From assembly GCA_964516435.1 (NCBI GenBank), contig CAZEZP010000076.1:9721-73720 (forward strand): DNA of 64,000 bases. The letters are read 5' to 3'. The position numbers and the translations under genes are program-made. The DNA comes from HGW-17 sp964516435 (GTDB taxonomy: Bacteria; Myxococcota_A; Polyangia; HGW-17). Of this stretch, positions 45,062 to 54,193 are shown piece by piece (the stretch's first letter is position 1; each line of letters starts with the position of its first letter). The notes below the pieces were generated by a model, which saw only the letters and a list, made by a program, of their open reading frames with translations, did no database searches and had not been told where the DNA came from.

Positions 45062-46604
45062 GATTCGAAGCGGCGTATGGAGGATTTTTCTTCCTGTTTT
45101 CGGACTGGTGATGGTTTTTTTGGGTTGCAAGGATAATAATAAAAACAAACAAACAAATAATAATAATAATAATACCTACATACCCGATGGTTCGATCCCG
45201 CGACTGTACGTGCCGCATCATGATTTTTCTTCCGATCCCTCCTGGCAGCGCACCACACCCTTCTGGTTCGGCACGCTGGGAACTTCGGGTGTGTCGGCGG
45301 AGTGCCGCGCCGCCTGGACTTCCGATGGGCTCGTGCTGCGCGTGGTGTCCCTGGATCGCCGCATCTACGACGAGGCGGGGCCCCAGGACGATCCCGCCGA
45401 GTGGGATGCGTTGACCCTGCTCGTGGATGCCGGGACGGATTCTCCTTCTGTGACGGGTACGTCCCGGCGCATCGTGGTGCAGGCCCATCGCCAGGGCACG
45501 GACCGCCAGGCCGGCTACGTCGGGCAGGATGGGAACTGGGTTCCCGCCGATGTCGTCTTCGTGCCGCTGACCAGTGCATCTGCCGCATCCATCGGTCTCG
45601 AAAAGGGGTACCGCGGGGAAGGGCGCGATGACAGCCGCGGCTGGCACGTGGTGGCGTCCCTGGGCTGGGATGTGCTCGGGATCGCCATGCCCGGCGCGTC
45701 TTCCCTCACGCTGCGCGTGGGGATCATCGTGCATGACCGCGACGACATGGAGGGCAGCCGGGTGCAGCAGGCGCGCTGGCCGTCGGAGGAAATGCGGGAA
45801 GACGACCCGCAGACCTGGGGGCTTCTGGAACTGGTTCCCTTCGCGTTTTCCGACTGGAACGCCAGCGGAGCCTCCTCTTCGAAGTCGGGGGCGGCCTATG
45901 TCATCGGCCATGCGCCGGCTCCCTTCGCGCCGGGTACGGAGCGCACCGTGGAAATCCGCTCGGGAATCGGAGACGTCCAGGTGCAGAACGCTTCCATTGG
46001 CGCCTCTGGCGTGCTGTGCTCGGGGGATGACGACTACAACTTCGGCGATGGTCCGGATTCGTTCGGCGGGGAGACGCGCCGGGAGTACTTCCACGTCCAG
46101 AACCAGGCGGACTATGCCGACTGGCCCTGCTTCGCGCGGGCCTACGTCCGGTTTCCGCTGGCACTACCTGCGGATGCCGTGGTGGTTTTTGCCCGGCTGG
46201 TGCTGCATCACAAGCAACCCACGAGCGGCGGCGACGAGGGCGAGCGTTCCCTGATCCATGCCTTCTGGACGTCATCTGCGCTCCGGAACTCCAACCTGCC
46301 CTGGACCACGGAGAACCTCACGTGGAACAATGCGCCGCTGCCGCTGGAAAACCTCGCGGGCGCCTGGGGGGACCGCACGGGCGTCATGGAGACGGGATGG
46401 GACGATTTGCCGGAGTGGTCCTGGGACGTGACGCGGGCCGTGGCCCTGTCCCGGTCGGAAAGTTCCATTTCCTTCGCCCTGTTCTCCTCCGACGACGAAT
46501 ACCACACCGGCAAGGAATTCGTGCGCTCCGAGGATTTTCCGGACTGGGGCGATCCAACCTTCCGGCCCACGCTGGAAATCGTGCTGGCCGACCCGGCCAA
46601 ATAG
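45048..46604 (+). CDS. Lipoprotein with asparagine tether, CBM9-like and CBM96/DNRLRE-like domains
   Basis: 518 residues. Lipobox Cys27 (MVFLGC) is followed by KDNNKNKQTNNNNNNT, an Asn-rich tether encoded by a run of AAT/AAC codons. Residues about 60-250 look like a carbohydrate-binding or DOMON-type sandwich (WTSDGLVLRVVSLDRRIYDE, AEWDALTLLVDAG). The last 190 residues match the DNRLRE/CBM96 pattern (ARAYVRFPLALPADAVVVFA, LTWNNAPLP, WSWDVTRAVALSRSESSISF). Both suggest polysaccharide contact at the surface. Overlap with the propeller lipoprotein gene suggests they are expressed as a pair. No catalytic domain. Confidence 0.78.
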   Translation: MRKSEIRSGVWRIFLPVFGLVMVFLGCKDNNKNKQTNNNNNNTYIPDGSIPRLYVPHHDFSSDPSWQRTTPFWFGTLGTSGVSAECRAAWTSDGLVLRVVSLDRRIYDEAGPQDDPAEWDALTLLVDAGTDSPSVTGTSRRIVVQAHRQGTDRQAGYVGQDGNWVPADVVFVPLTSASAASIGLEKGYRGEGRDDSRGWHVVASLGWDVLGIAMPGASSLTLRVGIIVHDRDDMEGSRVQQARWPSEEMREDDPQTWGLLELVPFAFSDWNASGASSSKSGAAYVIGHAPAPFAPGTERTVEIRSGIGDVQVQNASIGASGVLCSGDDDYNFGDGPDSFGGETRREYFHVQNQADYADWPCFARAYVRFPLALPADAVVVFARLVLHHKQPTSGGDEGERSLIHAFWTSSALRNSNLPWTTENLTWNNAPLPLENLAGAWGDRTGVMETGWDDLPEWSWDVTRAVALSRSESSISFALFSSDDEYHTGKEFVRSEDFPDWGDPTFRPTLEIVLADPAK

Positions 46605-46687
46605 ATTTTATTTTCCCGGAATCATTTCAATTCATGGAATCATGCAAATAGGGGATATTTCAATGGGTATTGGAAAGTGGGGTTATA

Positions 46688-49363
46688 TTATTTTTTGCGG
46701 GGGTATTTTACGTTCGACTGGGCGGCCTTGAGGATGGAGCGGTAGACCTTGCCTGGGCTCATGGAGATGCCGGTCAGTCCCACCAGGTGCAGGCGCTCGA
46801 TGGTGTAGGTGTCGCCGCCATGCTCGCCGCAGATGAACGTTTCGAAGTGCGGATCCACCGAACGGGCTTCTTCCACGAACGTGCGCACGAGCCGTTCCAC
46901 CACGGGATGCATGGAGATGAACGGATGGCGCTCGAAGAACTTCTCGTCCACGTAGAAGGGCAGGAAGCGGTCGGCGTCGTCGCGGGAGATCGCGAGCGTG
47001 GTCTGGGTGAGGTCGTTGGTGCCGAACGAGGCGAAGCCGTAGCGCGGATGCGCTTCCTCGGGGGCGCCCGGAATGCGGGTGCGCAGCGCTTCGACCATGG
47101 CCTTGCCCTGCAGCGCGGCGGCCGGCGTCTCGACCATGATGCCGAACGCGTAGTCCACCCACACGCCCTTCTCGGCGTGGATTTCCTGGGCCACGGAAAC
47201 GGCGATCTTGAGCATCTCGGTGACTTCGCGCGGAATGATCACCAGCGGGATCTCGATTTCCGGCTTGGGATTCTTGCCGGCGGCCTTGAGTTCGAGGGCG
47301 GCTTCCAGGATGGCGCGGATCTGCGTGCGCGGAATCTCCGGATTGGTCAGCGCCATGCGCACGGAGCGATGTCCGAGCATGGGGTTCTCCTCACGGTGCA
47401 TGTCCGTGTCGTGCGGGAAGAACTCGTGCAGCGGGGCGTCGAGCAGGCGGATGGTCACGCCGTAGCCGTCCATGACTTCCATGCTGTGCTTGAAGTCGCC
47501 CTTGGAGAACTCGAAGATCTTCTCGAGCGCCTTTTCCGCCTTGGCGGGGTCCTTGCCGAAGAGCACTTCCTGGATGAAGGGCAGGCGGTCTCCGAGGAAC
47601 ATGTGCTCAGTGCGGAACAGGCCGATGCCGCGGGCGCCGCGGTCGTAGGCCGGCTTCGTCTCGGCGGCCTCGGCGTTGGCGCGCACTTCCATGGCCTTGA
47701 TTTCCTGCGCCCAGTTCAGGATCTTCTGCGCCGACGGATTGAGTTCCTTGGGCACCGTGGTGGCTACTTCGCCCAGGAACACTTCGCCGGTGGTGCCGGT
47801 GATGGTGATGAGGTCGCCGCGCTTGACCGTGATGCCGTTGGCGGTGAAGGTGCCGGCGGCCTTGTCGATGGTGATTTCGGAGGCGCCCACGACGGCGGGA
47901 ATGCCCCACGCGGTGGCCATGATGGCCGCGTGCGACACCTTGGTGCCGGTGGTGGTGAGGATGCCGCGCGAGGCCTTCATGCCCTTGACGTCCTCCTGCG
48001 AGGTCATCACGGTCACGAGAATTACGGGTTGGCCCTTGCCCGCCAGTTCCAGCGCCTCGTCCTGCGTGAACACCACATGCCCGCAGGCCGCGCCCGGGGA
48101 TGCCGCGGAACCCTTGGTGATGAGCTTGGCGCTCTTGCGGGCCTTCTCCTCGATCTGCGGGAAGAGCAGTTCCTCGAAGCGCTCGGGGTTGACCATCATC
48201 ACGGCTTCTTCCTTCGTGATGATGCCTTCCTCGTGCAGGGCCGCGGCAATGACGGACTCGGCCGTGGCGGAGCGCTTGCCATCGCGGATCTGCAACCAGA
48301 ACAGAATGGGCTTGCCGTTGATCTCCTCGATGGTGAACTCGGTGTCCTGCATGTTCTTGAGGATGCGCTCCAGGCGGTCGCCGGTTTCCTTGAGCTCCCG
48401 GTAGATTTCGTGGAACGCGGGATCCTCGTGGTCGCGCAGGGCCTCCAGCGGCAGGCTGTTGCGGATGCCGGCCACCACGTCCTCGCCCTGGGCCTGGAAG
48501 AGCACCGTGCCGTCCAGGTGATCGGGCGACTTGAGGCCACTGGACTTGTCGCGCGTGAAGAACACGCCCGTGGCCGAACGCGGGGTCTTGTTGCCGAAGA
48601 CCATCTGCTGGATGTTCACGGCCGTGCCCAGATCATCGGGAATGCCTTCCAGGCGGCGGGTGAACACGGCGCGTTCGTTGTTCCAGGAACGGAACACGGC
48701 CTCGGCCGAGCGGATGACCTGCTCCTCGGGGTTCTGCGGGAAGACATGGCCATACTTGTCATAGATGCCCTTGTAGCGGGCGATCAACTCCTTCAGTTCT
48801 GCCGGTCCCAGCGCCAGGTCGTTGGCCGCGTTCTTTTCCTTCTTGAAGTGCGCCAGCGTTTCCTCGAACGGATCTTCGCCATGCTCGTCTTCGATCTGGA
48901 GCACCACATCGCCGAACATCTGCAGGAGCCGGCGGTAGGAATCCAGCCAGAAGCGGGCCTGGTCGCCCTGGGCGAGCCGTTCCACGATGGCGTCGTTGAG
49001 TCCGATGTTGAGGATCGTATCCATCATGCCGGGCATGGAGAACTTGGCGCCGGAGCGGGCCGACACCAGCAGCGGGTTTTCGGGGTCGCCGAACTTCTTG
49101 CCCGTCACCTGCTCCATCTCGCGCAGCCCCGCGCGGATTTCCTCGATGAGGAACGCCGGGATGCGGCCGTTTTCCAGGCGGTTGGCATGGAAGGTGGGGA
49201 GGTTGAGCGTCACCGGGCAGTTGAGATCCAGCACGCAGGTCATCAGGTACAGGCCATAGCCCTTGCCGCCGAGCAGGCTCTTGAGTTCATCCTTGCTCTT
49301 TCCCTCGAATTCGGGAAACTTGCGGCCTTTTGCAAAGAAGTACGTGTTGCGCCATTGGGTCAT
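46688..49363 (-). CDS. ppdK: Pyruvate phosphate dikinase
   Basis: 891 residues, normal length. It interconverts pyruvate, ATP and phosphate with phosphoenolpyruvate, AMP and pyrophosphate. The N-terminal ATP-grasp domain (GGKGYGL, SARSGAKFSMPGMMDTILNI) is followed by the phosphohistidine domain with KVSHAAIMATAWGIPAVVG (His478). The C-terminal barrel has RTEHMFLGDRLPFIQ, GFASFGTNDLTQ and FICGEHGGD with the catalytic Cys845. All key residues appear intact. A good ribosome site (GAAAGGAG) precedes the ATG, and a sigma-70-like promoter lies about 115 bases upstream. Single-gene unit, cytoplasmic, central carbon metabolism. Confidence 0.97.
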   Translation of the reverse strand: MTQWRNTYFFAKGRKFPEFEGKSKDELKSLLGGKGYGLYLMTCVLDLNCPVTLNLPTFHANRLENGRIPAFLIEEIRAGLREMEQVTGKKFGDPENPLLVSARSGAKFSMPGMMDTILNIGLNDAIVERLAQGDQARFWLDSYRRLLQMFGDVVLQIEDEHGEDPFEETLAHFKKEKNAANDLALGPAELKELIARYKGIYDKYGHVFPQNPEEQVIRSAEAVFRSWNNERAVFTRRLEGIPDDLGTAVNIQQMVFGNKTPRSATGVFFTRDKSSGLKSPDHLDGTVLFQAQGEDVVAGIRNSLPLEALRDHEDPAFHEIYRELKETGDRLERILKNMQDTEFTIEEINGKPILFWLQIRDGKRSATAESVIAAALHEEGIITKEEAVMMVNPERFEELLFPQIEEKARKSAKLITKGSAASPGAACGHVVFTQDEALELAGKGQPVILVTVMTSQEDVKGMKASRGILTTTGTKVSHAAIMATAWGIPAVVGASEITIDKAAGTFTANGITVKRGDLITITGTTGEVFLGEVATTVPKELNPSAQKILNWAQEIKAMEVRANAEAAETKPAYDRGARGIGLFRTEHMFLGDRLPFIQEVLFGKDPAKAEKALEKIFEFSKGDFKHSMEVMDGYGVTIRLLDAPLHEFFPHDTDMHREENPMLGHRSVRMALTNPEIPRTQIRAILEAALELKAAGKNPKPEIEIPLVIIPREVTEMLKIAVSVAQEIHAEKGVWVDYAFGIMVETPAAALQGKAMVEALRTRIPGAPEEAHPRYGFASFGTNDLTQTTLAISRDDADRFLPFYVDEKFFERHPFISMHPVVERLVRTFVEEARSVDPHFETFICGEHGGDTYTIERLHLVGLTGISMSPGKVYRSILKAAQSNVKYPRKK

Positions 49364-49478
49364 GTGTTCTACTCTCCTTTCAAAGAAACTCGAAAAAACC
49401 GGATTCTAACGCCGGCTGGAAGGACGATCGGCCATCGTGCGGAAAATGCGGCGGGCATTTTCCGGAAAAAGCTGGAGC

Positions 49479-49506
49479 ATCATAACCTGACGGCGCGAAA
49501 AAACAA
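49479..49506 (-). promoter_or_regulatory. Sigma-70-like promoter upstream of ppdK
   Basis: On the minus strand, TTGTTT (49506-49501) and TATGAT (49484-49479) are separated by 16 bases. The -10 box matches five of six consensus bases and the -35 box only three, so the call is moderate. Start of transcription would leave a leader of roughly 110 bases. Confidence 0.4.
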
Positions 49507-49539
49507 GGGGTCGAACATAAAATGTGAATAAAAAAACGA

Positions 49540-50034
49540 TTAGGGCGCCCCCGGGCGCGCGCAATGGCGAAGAGAAAGCCGGATCTGCTCCGAAAGCCGG
49601 TCCGACGTGACGTGTCCCGGGTAGGCCAGGCACGAGCGGCCGCGGCCGTCGAGAAGGTAGGTGAAGGGAACTTCGCGGACCGGCTGGCCGCAGATGGAGA
49701 ACGCCGGGTCGTGGACGACCGTGAAGGGCGGCTTTTCGGAGCGCACCCACTCGTCCACGAGGTTGCGGTCCGGATCCGTGAACACCGCGAAGAACCGGAC
49801 GCTTTCGGGAGCGTACCGGGCAGAGAGCTTCATGAAGCGGCTCCACTGGGCCTGTGAGGAAAGCGACCAGGTAGTGAATACGCCCACGACCCGCAGATGC
49901 GATGCAGCCGAGAGATACGCGGGAATTTGGCGGCAGGGCGAGGGAGGCGGCAGGGTGGGCTTCTTCGTGCAGGCTGCTATTTGCACCGCCATGCAGAGAG
50001 TTGCAATGACCCACCTGAAAACGGGATGCCGCAT
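49540..50034 (-). CDS. Thioredoxin-like (TlpA-fold) lipoprotein lacking the CxxC site
   Basis: 164 residues, ATG 50034. Lipobox Cys22 (VQIAAC). The thioredoxin-fold pattern is visible: LRVVGVFTTWSLSSQAQWSR where active forms have FWATWCGPC, then FFAVFTDPDRNLVDEW, and a cis-proline-like EVPFTYLLDGRGR. The CxxC is replaced by SLSS, so it cannot perform classic disulfide exchange. Other cysteines (FSICGQ, SCLAYP, RHCARP) may be structural. It follows the cysteine-rich lipoprotein gene by five bases on the same strand. Perhaps a chaperone-like or binding variant. Confidence 0.75.
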   Translation of the reverse strand: MRHPVFRWVIATLCMAVQIAACTKKPTLPPPSPCRQIPAYLSAASHLRVVGVFTTWSLSSQAQWSRFMKLSARYAPESVRFFAVFTDPDRNLVDEWVRSEKPPFTVVHDPAFSICGQPVREVPFTYLLDGRGRSCLAYPGHVTSDRLSEQIRLSLRHCARPGAP

Positions 50035-50039
50035 GAAGG

Positions 50040-50990
50040 CTAGCGGGTGCAGTGCGCGCCGATGTCGTGGGCGGCGCCCCGACCCGTGCACCGGGTGAAG
50101 CCCAGGCTCTGGCAGTTGACCGTATAGACGATGCCATCGAGGCAGACGCGGGCCGTGATGTCGTCGGCGCAGCCTTCCTCGCCATCCGTGCATTCGGTGC
50201 CGGCCGCGTTGCAGGAGGGACCATTCACTGTCATGACGCAGGCCTTGTTGCCGGGCAGTTGTGTGCAGTCCACTTCCTGGACGACGCCCATGCGGTTGCA
50301 GTCCCTCTGGATGTTTCCATCGCAGGCGCCCTCGTATTCGTCGGGATTGCATTGCGGTCCTTCCTGCATGCAGTAGGGGCGGAACACGTTCTCGTCCACC
50401 TGGAGCATGATGCAGGGCAATGCCAGCGTGGCGCAGTCGATGGTGTTGATGTAGCCATTGGCGCAGATGCGCTGGATGTCGCCGTCGCACATGGCCGTGT
50501 AGGTGTCGTCCGTGCAGGGCCCGAGAGAGCACTGGGGAAATCCTTCCGTGCTGACGACGCACGTCATGCCGGCTTCCCGGCAGTTCATGGCGTACATCTG
50601 GCGGGTGAAGGAATCGCACCAGTAACGCACGTCTCCTTCGCAGCGGCCCTTGTTGGTCTGGGGATCGCAGGTGGTTGGAAGCGCACCGTTGCCGAAGCAC
50701 TTCTTCACTTCCGTGCAGTTGCCGCCGGCCGCCAGCACGCAGCGGTAGATCTGGTTCCAGATGGCCTGCTGGTTTTCAAGAGCCGCCTGGTTGTAGTGCG
50801 CCTTGACGCAGTCGGAGATGTACCCGACCGGCATCACGTCGCAGGCGTCCCGGATCAGGCAGGCATTGAGGATGTCGCCGTAGCCCAGCAACTGGTTGTT
50901 GTTGGTGTTGTTGCTTGTTTTTTTCTTGCCCGAATCCGAGCATGAAACCACGAGGAACAATGCAGCGAGAAGAAAGGAAAGGCGTTTCAT
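50040..50990 (-). CDS. Cysteine-rich lipoprotein with Asn-rich tether
   Basis: 316 residues from ATG 50990. Lipobox Cys17 (LFLVVSC) is followed by SDSGKKKTSNNTNNN. The body has about 35 cysteines in repeated modules of the form CxGDxQRxCxxGxxxxxDCxxL (for example MCDGDIQRICANGYINTIDC, ACDGNIQRDCNRMGVVQEVD), seen at least four times. These look like disulfide-stabilised repeats of a surface protein family frequent in myxobacteria. Coupled closely with the CxxC-less thioredoxin-fold lipoprotein, which might assist folding (inference). Function unknown. Confidence 0.8.
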   Translation of the reverse strand: MKRLSFLLAALFLVVSCSDSGKKKTSNNTNNNQLLGYGDILNACLIRDACDVMPVGYISDCVKAHYNQAALENQQAIWNQIYRCVLAAGGNCTEVKKCFGNGALPTTCDPQTNKGRCEGDVRYWCDSFTRQMYAMNCREAGMTCVVSTEGFPQCSLGPCTDDTYTAMCDGDIQRICANGYINTIDCATLALPCIMLQVDENVFRPYCMQEGPQCNPDEYEGACDGNIQRDCNRMGVVQEVDCTQLPGNKACVMTVNGPSCNAAGTECTDGEEGCADDITARVCLDGIVYTVNCQSLGFTRCTGRGAAHDIGAHCTR

Positions 50991-51056
50991 GGACGCGACT
51001 ATAGGGTGAAGAATCCGTTCAGGCAAGCTGCAGGCTGGAAAACTTGCAGTGCGCCG

Positions 51057-51662
51057 TCAGCGGGATACTTCCCGCTTGAGGGAGAAGGCATGCGACAGGG
51101 TGATGCGGTCCGTGTATTCCAGTTCGCCACCGAAGGGAATGCCGGCGGCGATGCGGGTCACGCGGACGGCCGCCGGAAACGACTGCAGCAAAAACTGCGC
51201 GGTGTAGTCCGCATCCGGCGTGGAATCGAAAGCCAGCACCACTTCCTCTACGCCGTCGCGCGTCACACGGGCCAGAAGTTCGTCGATGCGCAGATCTTCC
51301 GGAAACACGCGGTCCAGCGGAGAGAGATAGCCGCCCAGCACGTGGTAGCGCCCGGAGAAGACGCCGGCTTCTTCGATGACCAGCACGTCCTGGATGCGCC
51401 CCACCACGCACAGTTCCGGCGTGCGCCGCGGGTCGGCGCACAGCGGGCACGGATTGCCGGCAGACGAGAGGAAACCGCATTCGGGACAGGGCGCGATTTC
51501 TTCGTGGATGCGGCTCAGCGCCGCGGAGAGTGTGCGTGCCCGGGAAGGATCGGCCTCCAGGAAGTGGAAGGCCAGGCGCCGGGCGGTCTTGGCGCCGATG
51601 CCCGGCAGACCCGACAGGGCCGATACGAGATCGGATACGGCGGAAGGCAGCAGCGAACTCAT
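51057..51662 (-). CDS. recR: Recombination mediator protein RecR
   Basis: 201 residues, normal length. N-terminal helix-hairpin-helix (LSGLPGIGAKTARRLAFHFL), the C4 zinc finger CPECGFLSSAGNPCPLC, then a Toprim domain (CVVGRIQDVLVIEEAGVFSG, YHVLGGYLSPLDR) and a Walker-like tail (RIAAGIPFGGELEYTD). RecR works with RecF/RecO to load RecA at gaps. It sits after dnaX and the YbaB-type gene, the standard bacterial order. Confidence 0.97.
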   Translation of the reverse strand: MSSLLPSAVSDLVSALSGLPGIGAKTARRLAFHFLEADPSRARTLSAALSRIHEEIAPCPECGFLSSAGNPCPLCADPRRTPELCVVGRIQDVLVIEEAGVFSGRYHVLGGYLSPLDRVFPEDLRIDELLARVTRDGVEEVVLAFDSTPDADYTAQFLLQSFPAAVRVTRIAAGIPFGGELEYTDRITLSHAFSLKREVSR

Positions 51663-51682
51663 GGCTTTTCCGTGGAAGCGGC

Positions 51683-52030
51683 CTACATCATGGGCAGAGG
51701 CATGTTCTGCAGGAGAGACGCCATGGGTCCCAGTTCCTCGGCGGCGATGCGCGCGGCGGCCTCGCGGCAGCGTTCCACGAGCAGATTGAAGGCCGCCGCC
51801 AGGAGATCTTCCGTCATTTCGCGGTCTTCGAGTTCCTGGAGTTGCGGGGAGATCGTCACGCGGCGCACCCGCATGCTGGCCGTGGCCTCGATGCGCACCA
51901 TGCCGGCCCCGGTTTCCACGGTGACGATTTCAGCCGCTGTGCGCTTCTGGATTTTTTCCAGTTTCGCCGGAATGTCGCCAAGTCCGGGCAGCATGGAGCC
52001 GATGGAAGAAAAATCAAAAGGGGTTGGCAT
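51683..52030 (-). CDS. YbaB/EbfC family nucleoid-associated protein
   Basis: 115 residues from ATG 52030, chosen because GAGG lies seven bases upstream. The family core (AEIVTVETGAGMVRIEATAS, MRVRRVTISPQLQE, MTEDLLAAAFNLLVERCREA, and the terminal LLQNMPLP) is recognisable. YbaB dimers bind DNA non-specifically. It lies 12 bases after dnaX and 20 before recR, as in most bacteria. Confidence 0.93.
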   Translation of the reverse strand: MPTPFDFSSIGSMLPGLGDIPAKLEKIQKRTAAEIVTVETGAGMVRIEATASMRVRRVTISPQLQELEDREMTEDLLAAAFNLLVERCREAAARIAAEELGPMASLLQNMPLPMM

Positions 52031-52042
52031 GAAAAACCTCAA

Positions 52043-53932
52043 TCATTCCTGGGTCAAATCGGAAAAATCGATGATTTCGCCCTGCATCCTGTCCAGAAGA
52101 TTGCGGACGAAGGGGTGGCTTCGCATTTCCTCTTCCGTGCGCCGGGCCTGGGTGGCCTGCTGGCGTTCGCGCACCTCGCGGCTCGAGGTTCCGCCGAACA
52201 CGACGCCCACCGGCGCCGTTTCCGCCGGGCTCGGCGGCTTTTCCGAGACGAGCAGTTGCATGTGAGTTTCCACGCCCAGATGCTGGGTCAGTTGGGCGTC
52301 GAGCAGGGCCGTGTTCTCGCTCAACTTGATGTGGTTGAAAGCATGATCCTTGCTGGAAAACCAGACGCGTACCGTGTATTTGCCGTTCTCGGCCTGTATT
52401 CCCAGGAAGCGCCCGTCGTCCAGCATCATGGCCAGCGTCGGTGAAGTCTTGCGGAACACGGCGACGAACGCGAGCCATCCCTGCAGATCCATTTCCACGG
52501 GAGCCGGCGCTTTTTTGGCCGCTTCGGGAATGGTTCCTTCGGCGGCGGCCATTTCCGGCGCGGCCGCAGAAGAGGCCGGCGGTCTCTTTGCCGTTTCGAC
52601 GGGAAGCCCTGTCTTTTCCGGCATTCGGGCGGAAAGCTTCGCAGCCGGACCGGTCTGTGCAGGAGGCGGCGCTACCGGCGGTGCGGGTGCAGGCTCTTCC
52701 CTGCGAGCCGGCTTTCCGGTTGTTGCCGGCTGGGCCGGCATGGAAGGCGGCGCGGCGGGTCGCGGGGGCGCGGATGCCGTGGTTCCCCGTCCGGCTTCGA
52801 TGGCTTCCAGCCGCGCGACGAGATCCGCGATGGGCATGAGCGGCTGGGCCAGCAGGATCTCGGAGAACATCATTTCCAGCGCCAGCCGCGGCGAGCCGGC
52901 GCGGGCCACGGCATCGATGCCCAGGTACACCCGGGTGAACAGGTGATGGATGTGATCCGTCGGATGGTCTGCCGTTTCCCGCCGTGCTTCCTCCAGTTCC
53001 TCGGGAGTGAGCGTCAGAAAGCGTCCGGGATCCTTCGAAAGCCGGCTCAGCACGATGTCGCGCAGGCAGGCGGCGAGCGATTTGGTGAAGTGCACCAGGT
53101 CCACGCCATCGCGGAAGATCGTGTCGAGGATCTCGAACACCTCCGTGCCGTCCCGGCGCAGCAGGGCATAGGCCGTGCGGAAGAGCGCCCGGCGGTCCGA
53201 AAGTCCCAGCACGCGGGACACTTCCGCGGCCGTGATGACGCCTTCGGTGTGATGCGCCAGGATCTGGTCCAGCAGGCTCAGGCTGTCGCGCACGCTGCCC
53301 TCGCCCTCGAGCGCCACGATGCGCAGGGCATCGCGGTGGGCCTCGAATCCTTCCTTCTGCAGGAGCGCGAGCAGGAAGTCCGTGAGCGTGTCCGTGTCCA
53401 CGCGGTGGAAATCGAAGCGCTGCACGCGGGAGAGGATGGTGGCCGGGATCTTGTGGGGCTCGGTGGTGGCCAGGATGAAGATGACGTGCGGCGGTGGCTC
53501 CTCCAGCGTCTTGAGGAGCGCGTTGAACGCCGACGTGGTGAGCATGTGCACCTCGTCGATGATGACGATGCGGTAGCGCCCGGAGGACGGCAGGTAGCGG
53601 ATGTCCTCGCGCAGGGCGCGCACGCTGTCCACGCCGGTATTGGTGGCGCCGTCGATCTCCAGCACGTCCACGTCGCGGGAGGCCGCGATGTCCACGCAGT
53701 GCTGGCAGACGTTGCAGGGTGTCACGGTGGGCCCCTGCACGCAATTGAGGGATTTGGCCAGGATGCGCGCGGTGGTGGTCTTGCCTGTGCCGCGCGCGCC
53801 CGTGAACAGGAACGCGTGGTGGACGCGCCCCGTCTGGATGGCGTTGGTCAGGATCGTGACGATGTGATCCTGCCCCACCAGTTCAGCGAAACTCTGTGGA
53901 CGATACCGGCGAGCGAGAACGATGTATGCCAC
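52043..53932 (-). CDS. dnaX: DNA polymerase III subunit gamma/tau DnaX
   Basis: 629 residues starting with GTG. Clamp-loader ATPase: Walker A GARGTGKT (45-52), the C4 zinc ligands Cys64, Cys73, Cys76 and Cys79, Walker B IIDEVHML near 128, TEPHKIPATILSR sensor 1 and the expected domain III. Residues about 390-490 form a Pro/Ala-rich linker, and a tau-type C-terminal domain follows. A run of six A occurs in the linker but does not lead to a prompt stop on shifting, so no gamma form is predicted. Directly follows the SRP RNA gene; the ribosome site is weak. Confidence 0.96.
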   Translation of the reverse strand: MAYIVLARRYRPQSFAELVGQDHIVTILTNAIQTGRVHHAFLFTGARGTGKTTTARILAKSLNCVQGPTVTPCNVCQHCVDIAASRDVDVLEIDGATNTGVDSVRALREDIRYLPSSGRYRIVIIDEVHMLTTSAFNALLKTLEEPPPHVIFILATTEPHKIPATILSRVQRFDFHRVDTDTLTDFLLALLQKEGFEAHRDALRIVALEGEGSVRDSLSLLDQILAHHTEGVITAAEVSRVLGLSDRRALFRTAYALLRRDGTEVFEILDTIFRDGVDLVHFTKSLAACLRDIVLSRLSKDPGRFLTLTPEELEEARRETADHPTDHIHHLFTRVYLGIDAVARAGSPRLALEMMFSEILLAQPLMPIADLVARLEAIEAGRGTTASAPPRPAAPPSMPAQPATTGKPARREEPAPAPPVAPPPAQTGPAAKLSARMPEKTGLPVETAKRPPASSAAAPEMAAAEGTIPEAAKKAPAPVEMDLQGWLAFVAVFRKTSPTLAMMLDDGRFLGIQAENGKYTVRVWFSSKDHAFNHIKLSENTALLDAQLTQHLGVETHMQLLVSEKPPSPAETAPVGVVFGGTSSREVRERQQATQARRTEEEMRSHPFVRNLLDRMQGEIIDFSDLTQE

Positions 53933-53958
53933 GGCGATTTCTTTGTCCTGAAAAAAAA

Positions 53959-54062
53959 CGAGCCCTCGAGGCTCCAGGCACCCGCTCGTTTGGCTACCGT
54001 TGCTTCCTTCCGGACCTGGCGGGGTTCACTAAACTCACGTCACCCGGAGCCTCGGGGGCTCG
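53959..54062 (-). ncRNA. ffs: Bacterial small SRP RNA (4.5S type)
   Basis: About 104 nt. The conserved apical core GGTCCGGAAGGAAGCAAC with the asymmetric loop is present. The ends CGAGCCCCCGAGGCTCC and GGAGCCTCGAGGGCTCG pair with one mismatch, giving the long helix domain. A T8 tract directly follows the 3-prime stem (53951-53958), as in an intrinsic terminator. The RNA binds Ffh in co-translational targeting. It starts four bases after the 3-prime end of the serine tRNA, so the three RNAs are probably processed from one transcript. Confidence 0.95.
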
Positions 54063-54066
54063 GCAG

Positions 54067-54151
<85 letters not shown>

Positions 54152-54193
54152 AGGACACGCTTGGGCCGGCCGCGCGCAGGCGGCGCGGCATTG

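Noticed and set aside
52505..52520. A6-G run in dnaX as a programmed frameshift site for gamma
   Set aside because: The zero frame is GCC AAA AAA GCG, so the A AAA AAG phase is wrong. The -1 frame does not stop soon afterwards, so no short gamma product results.
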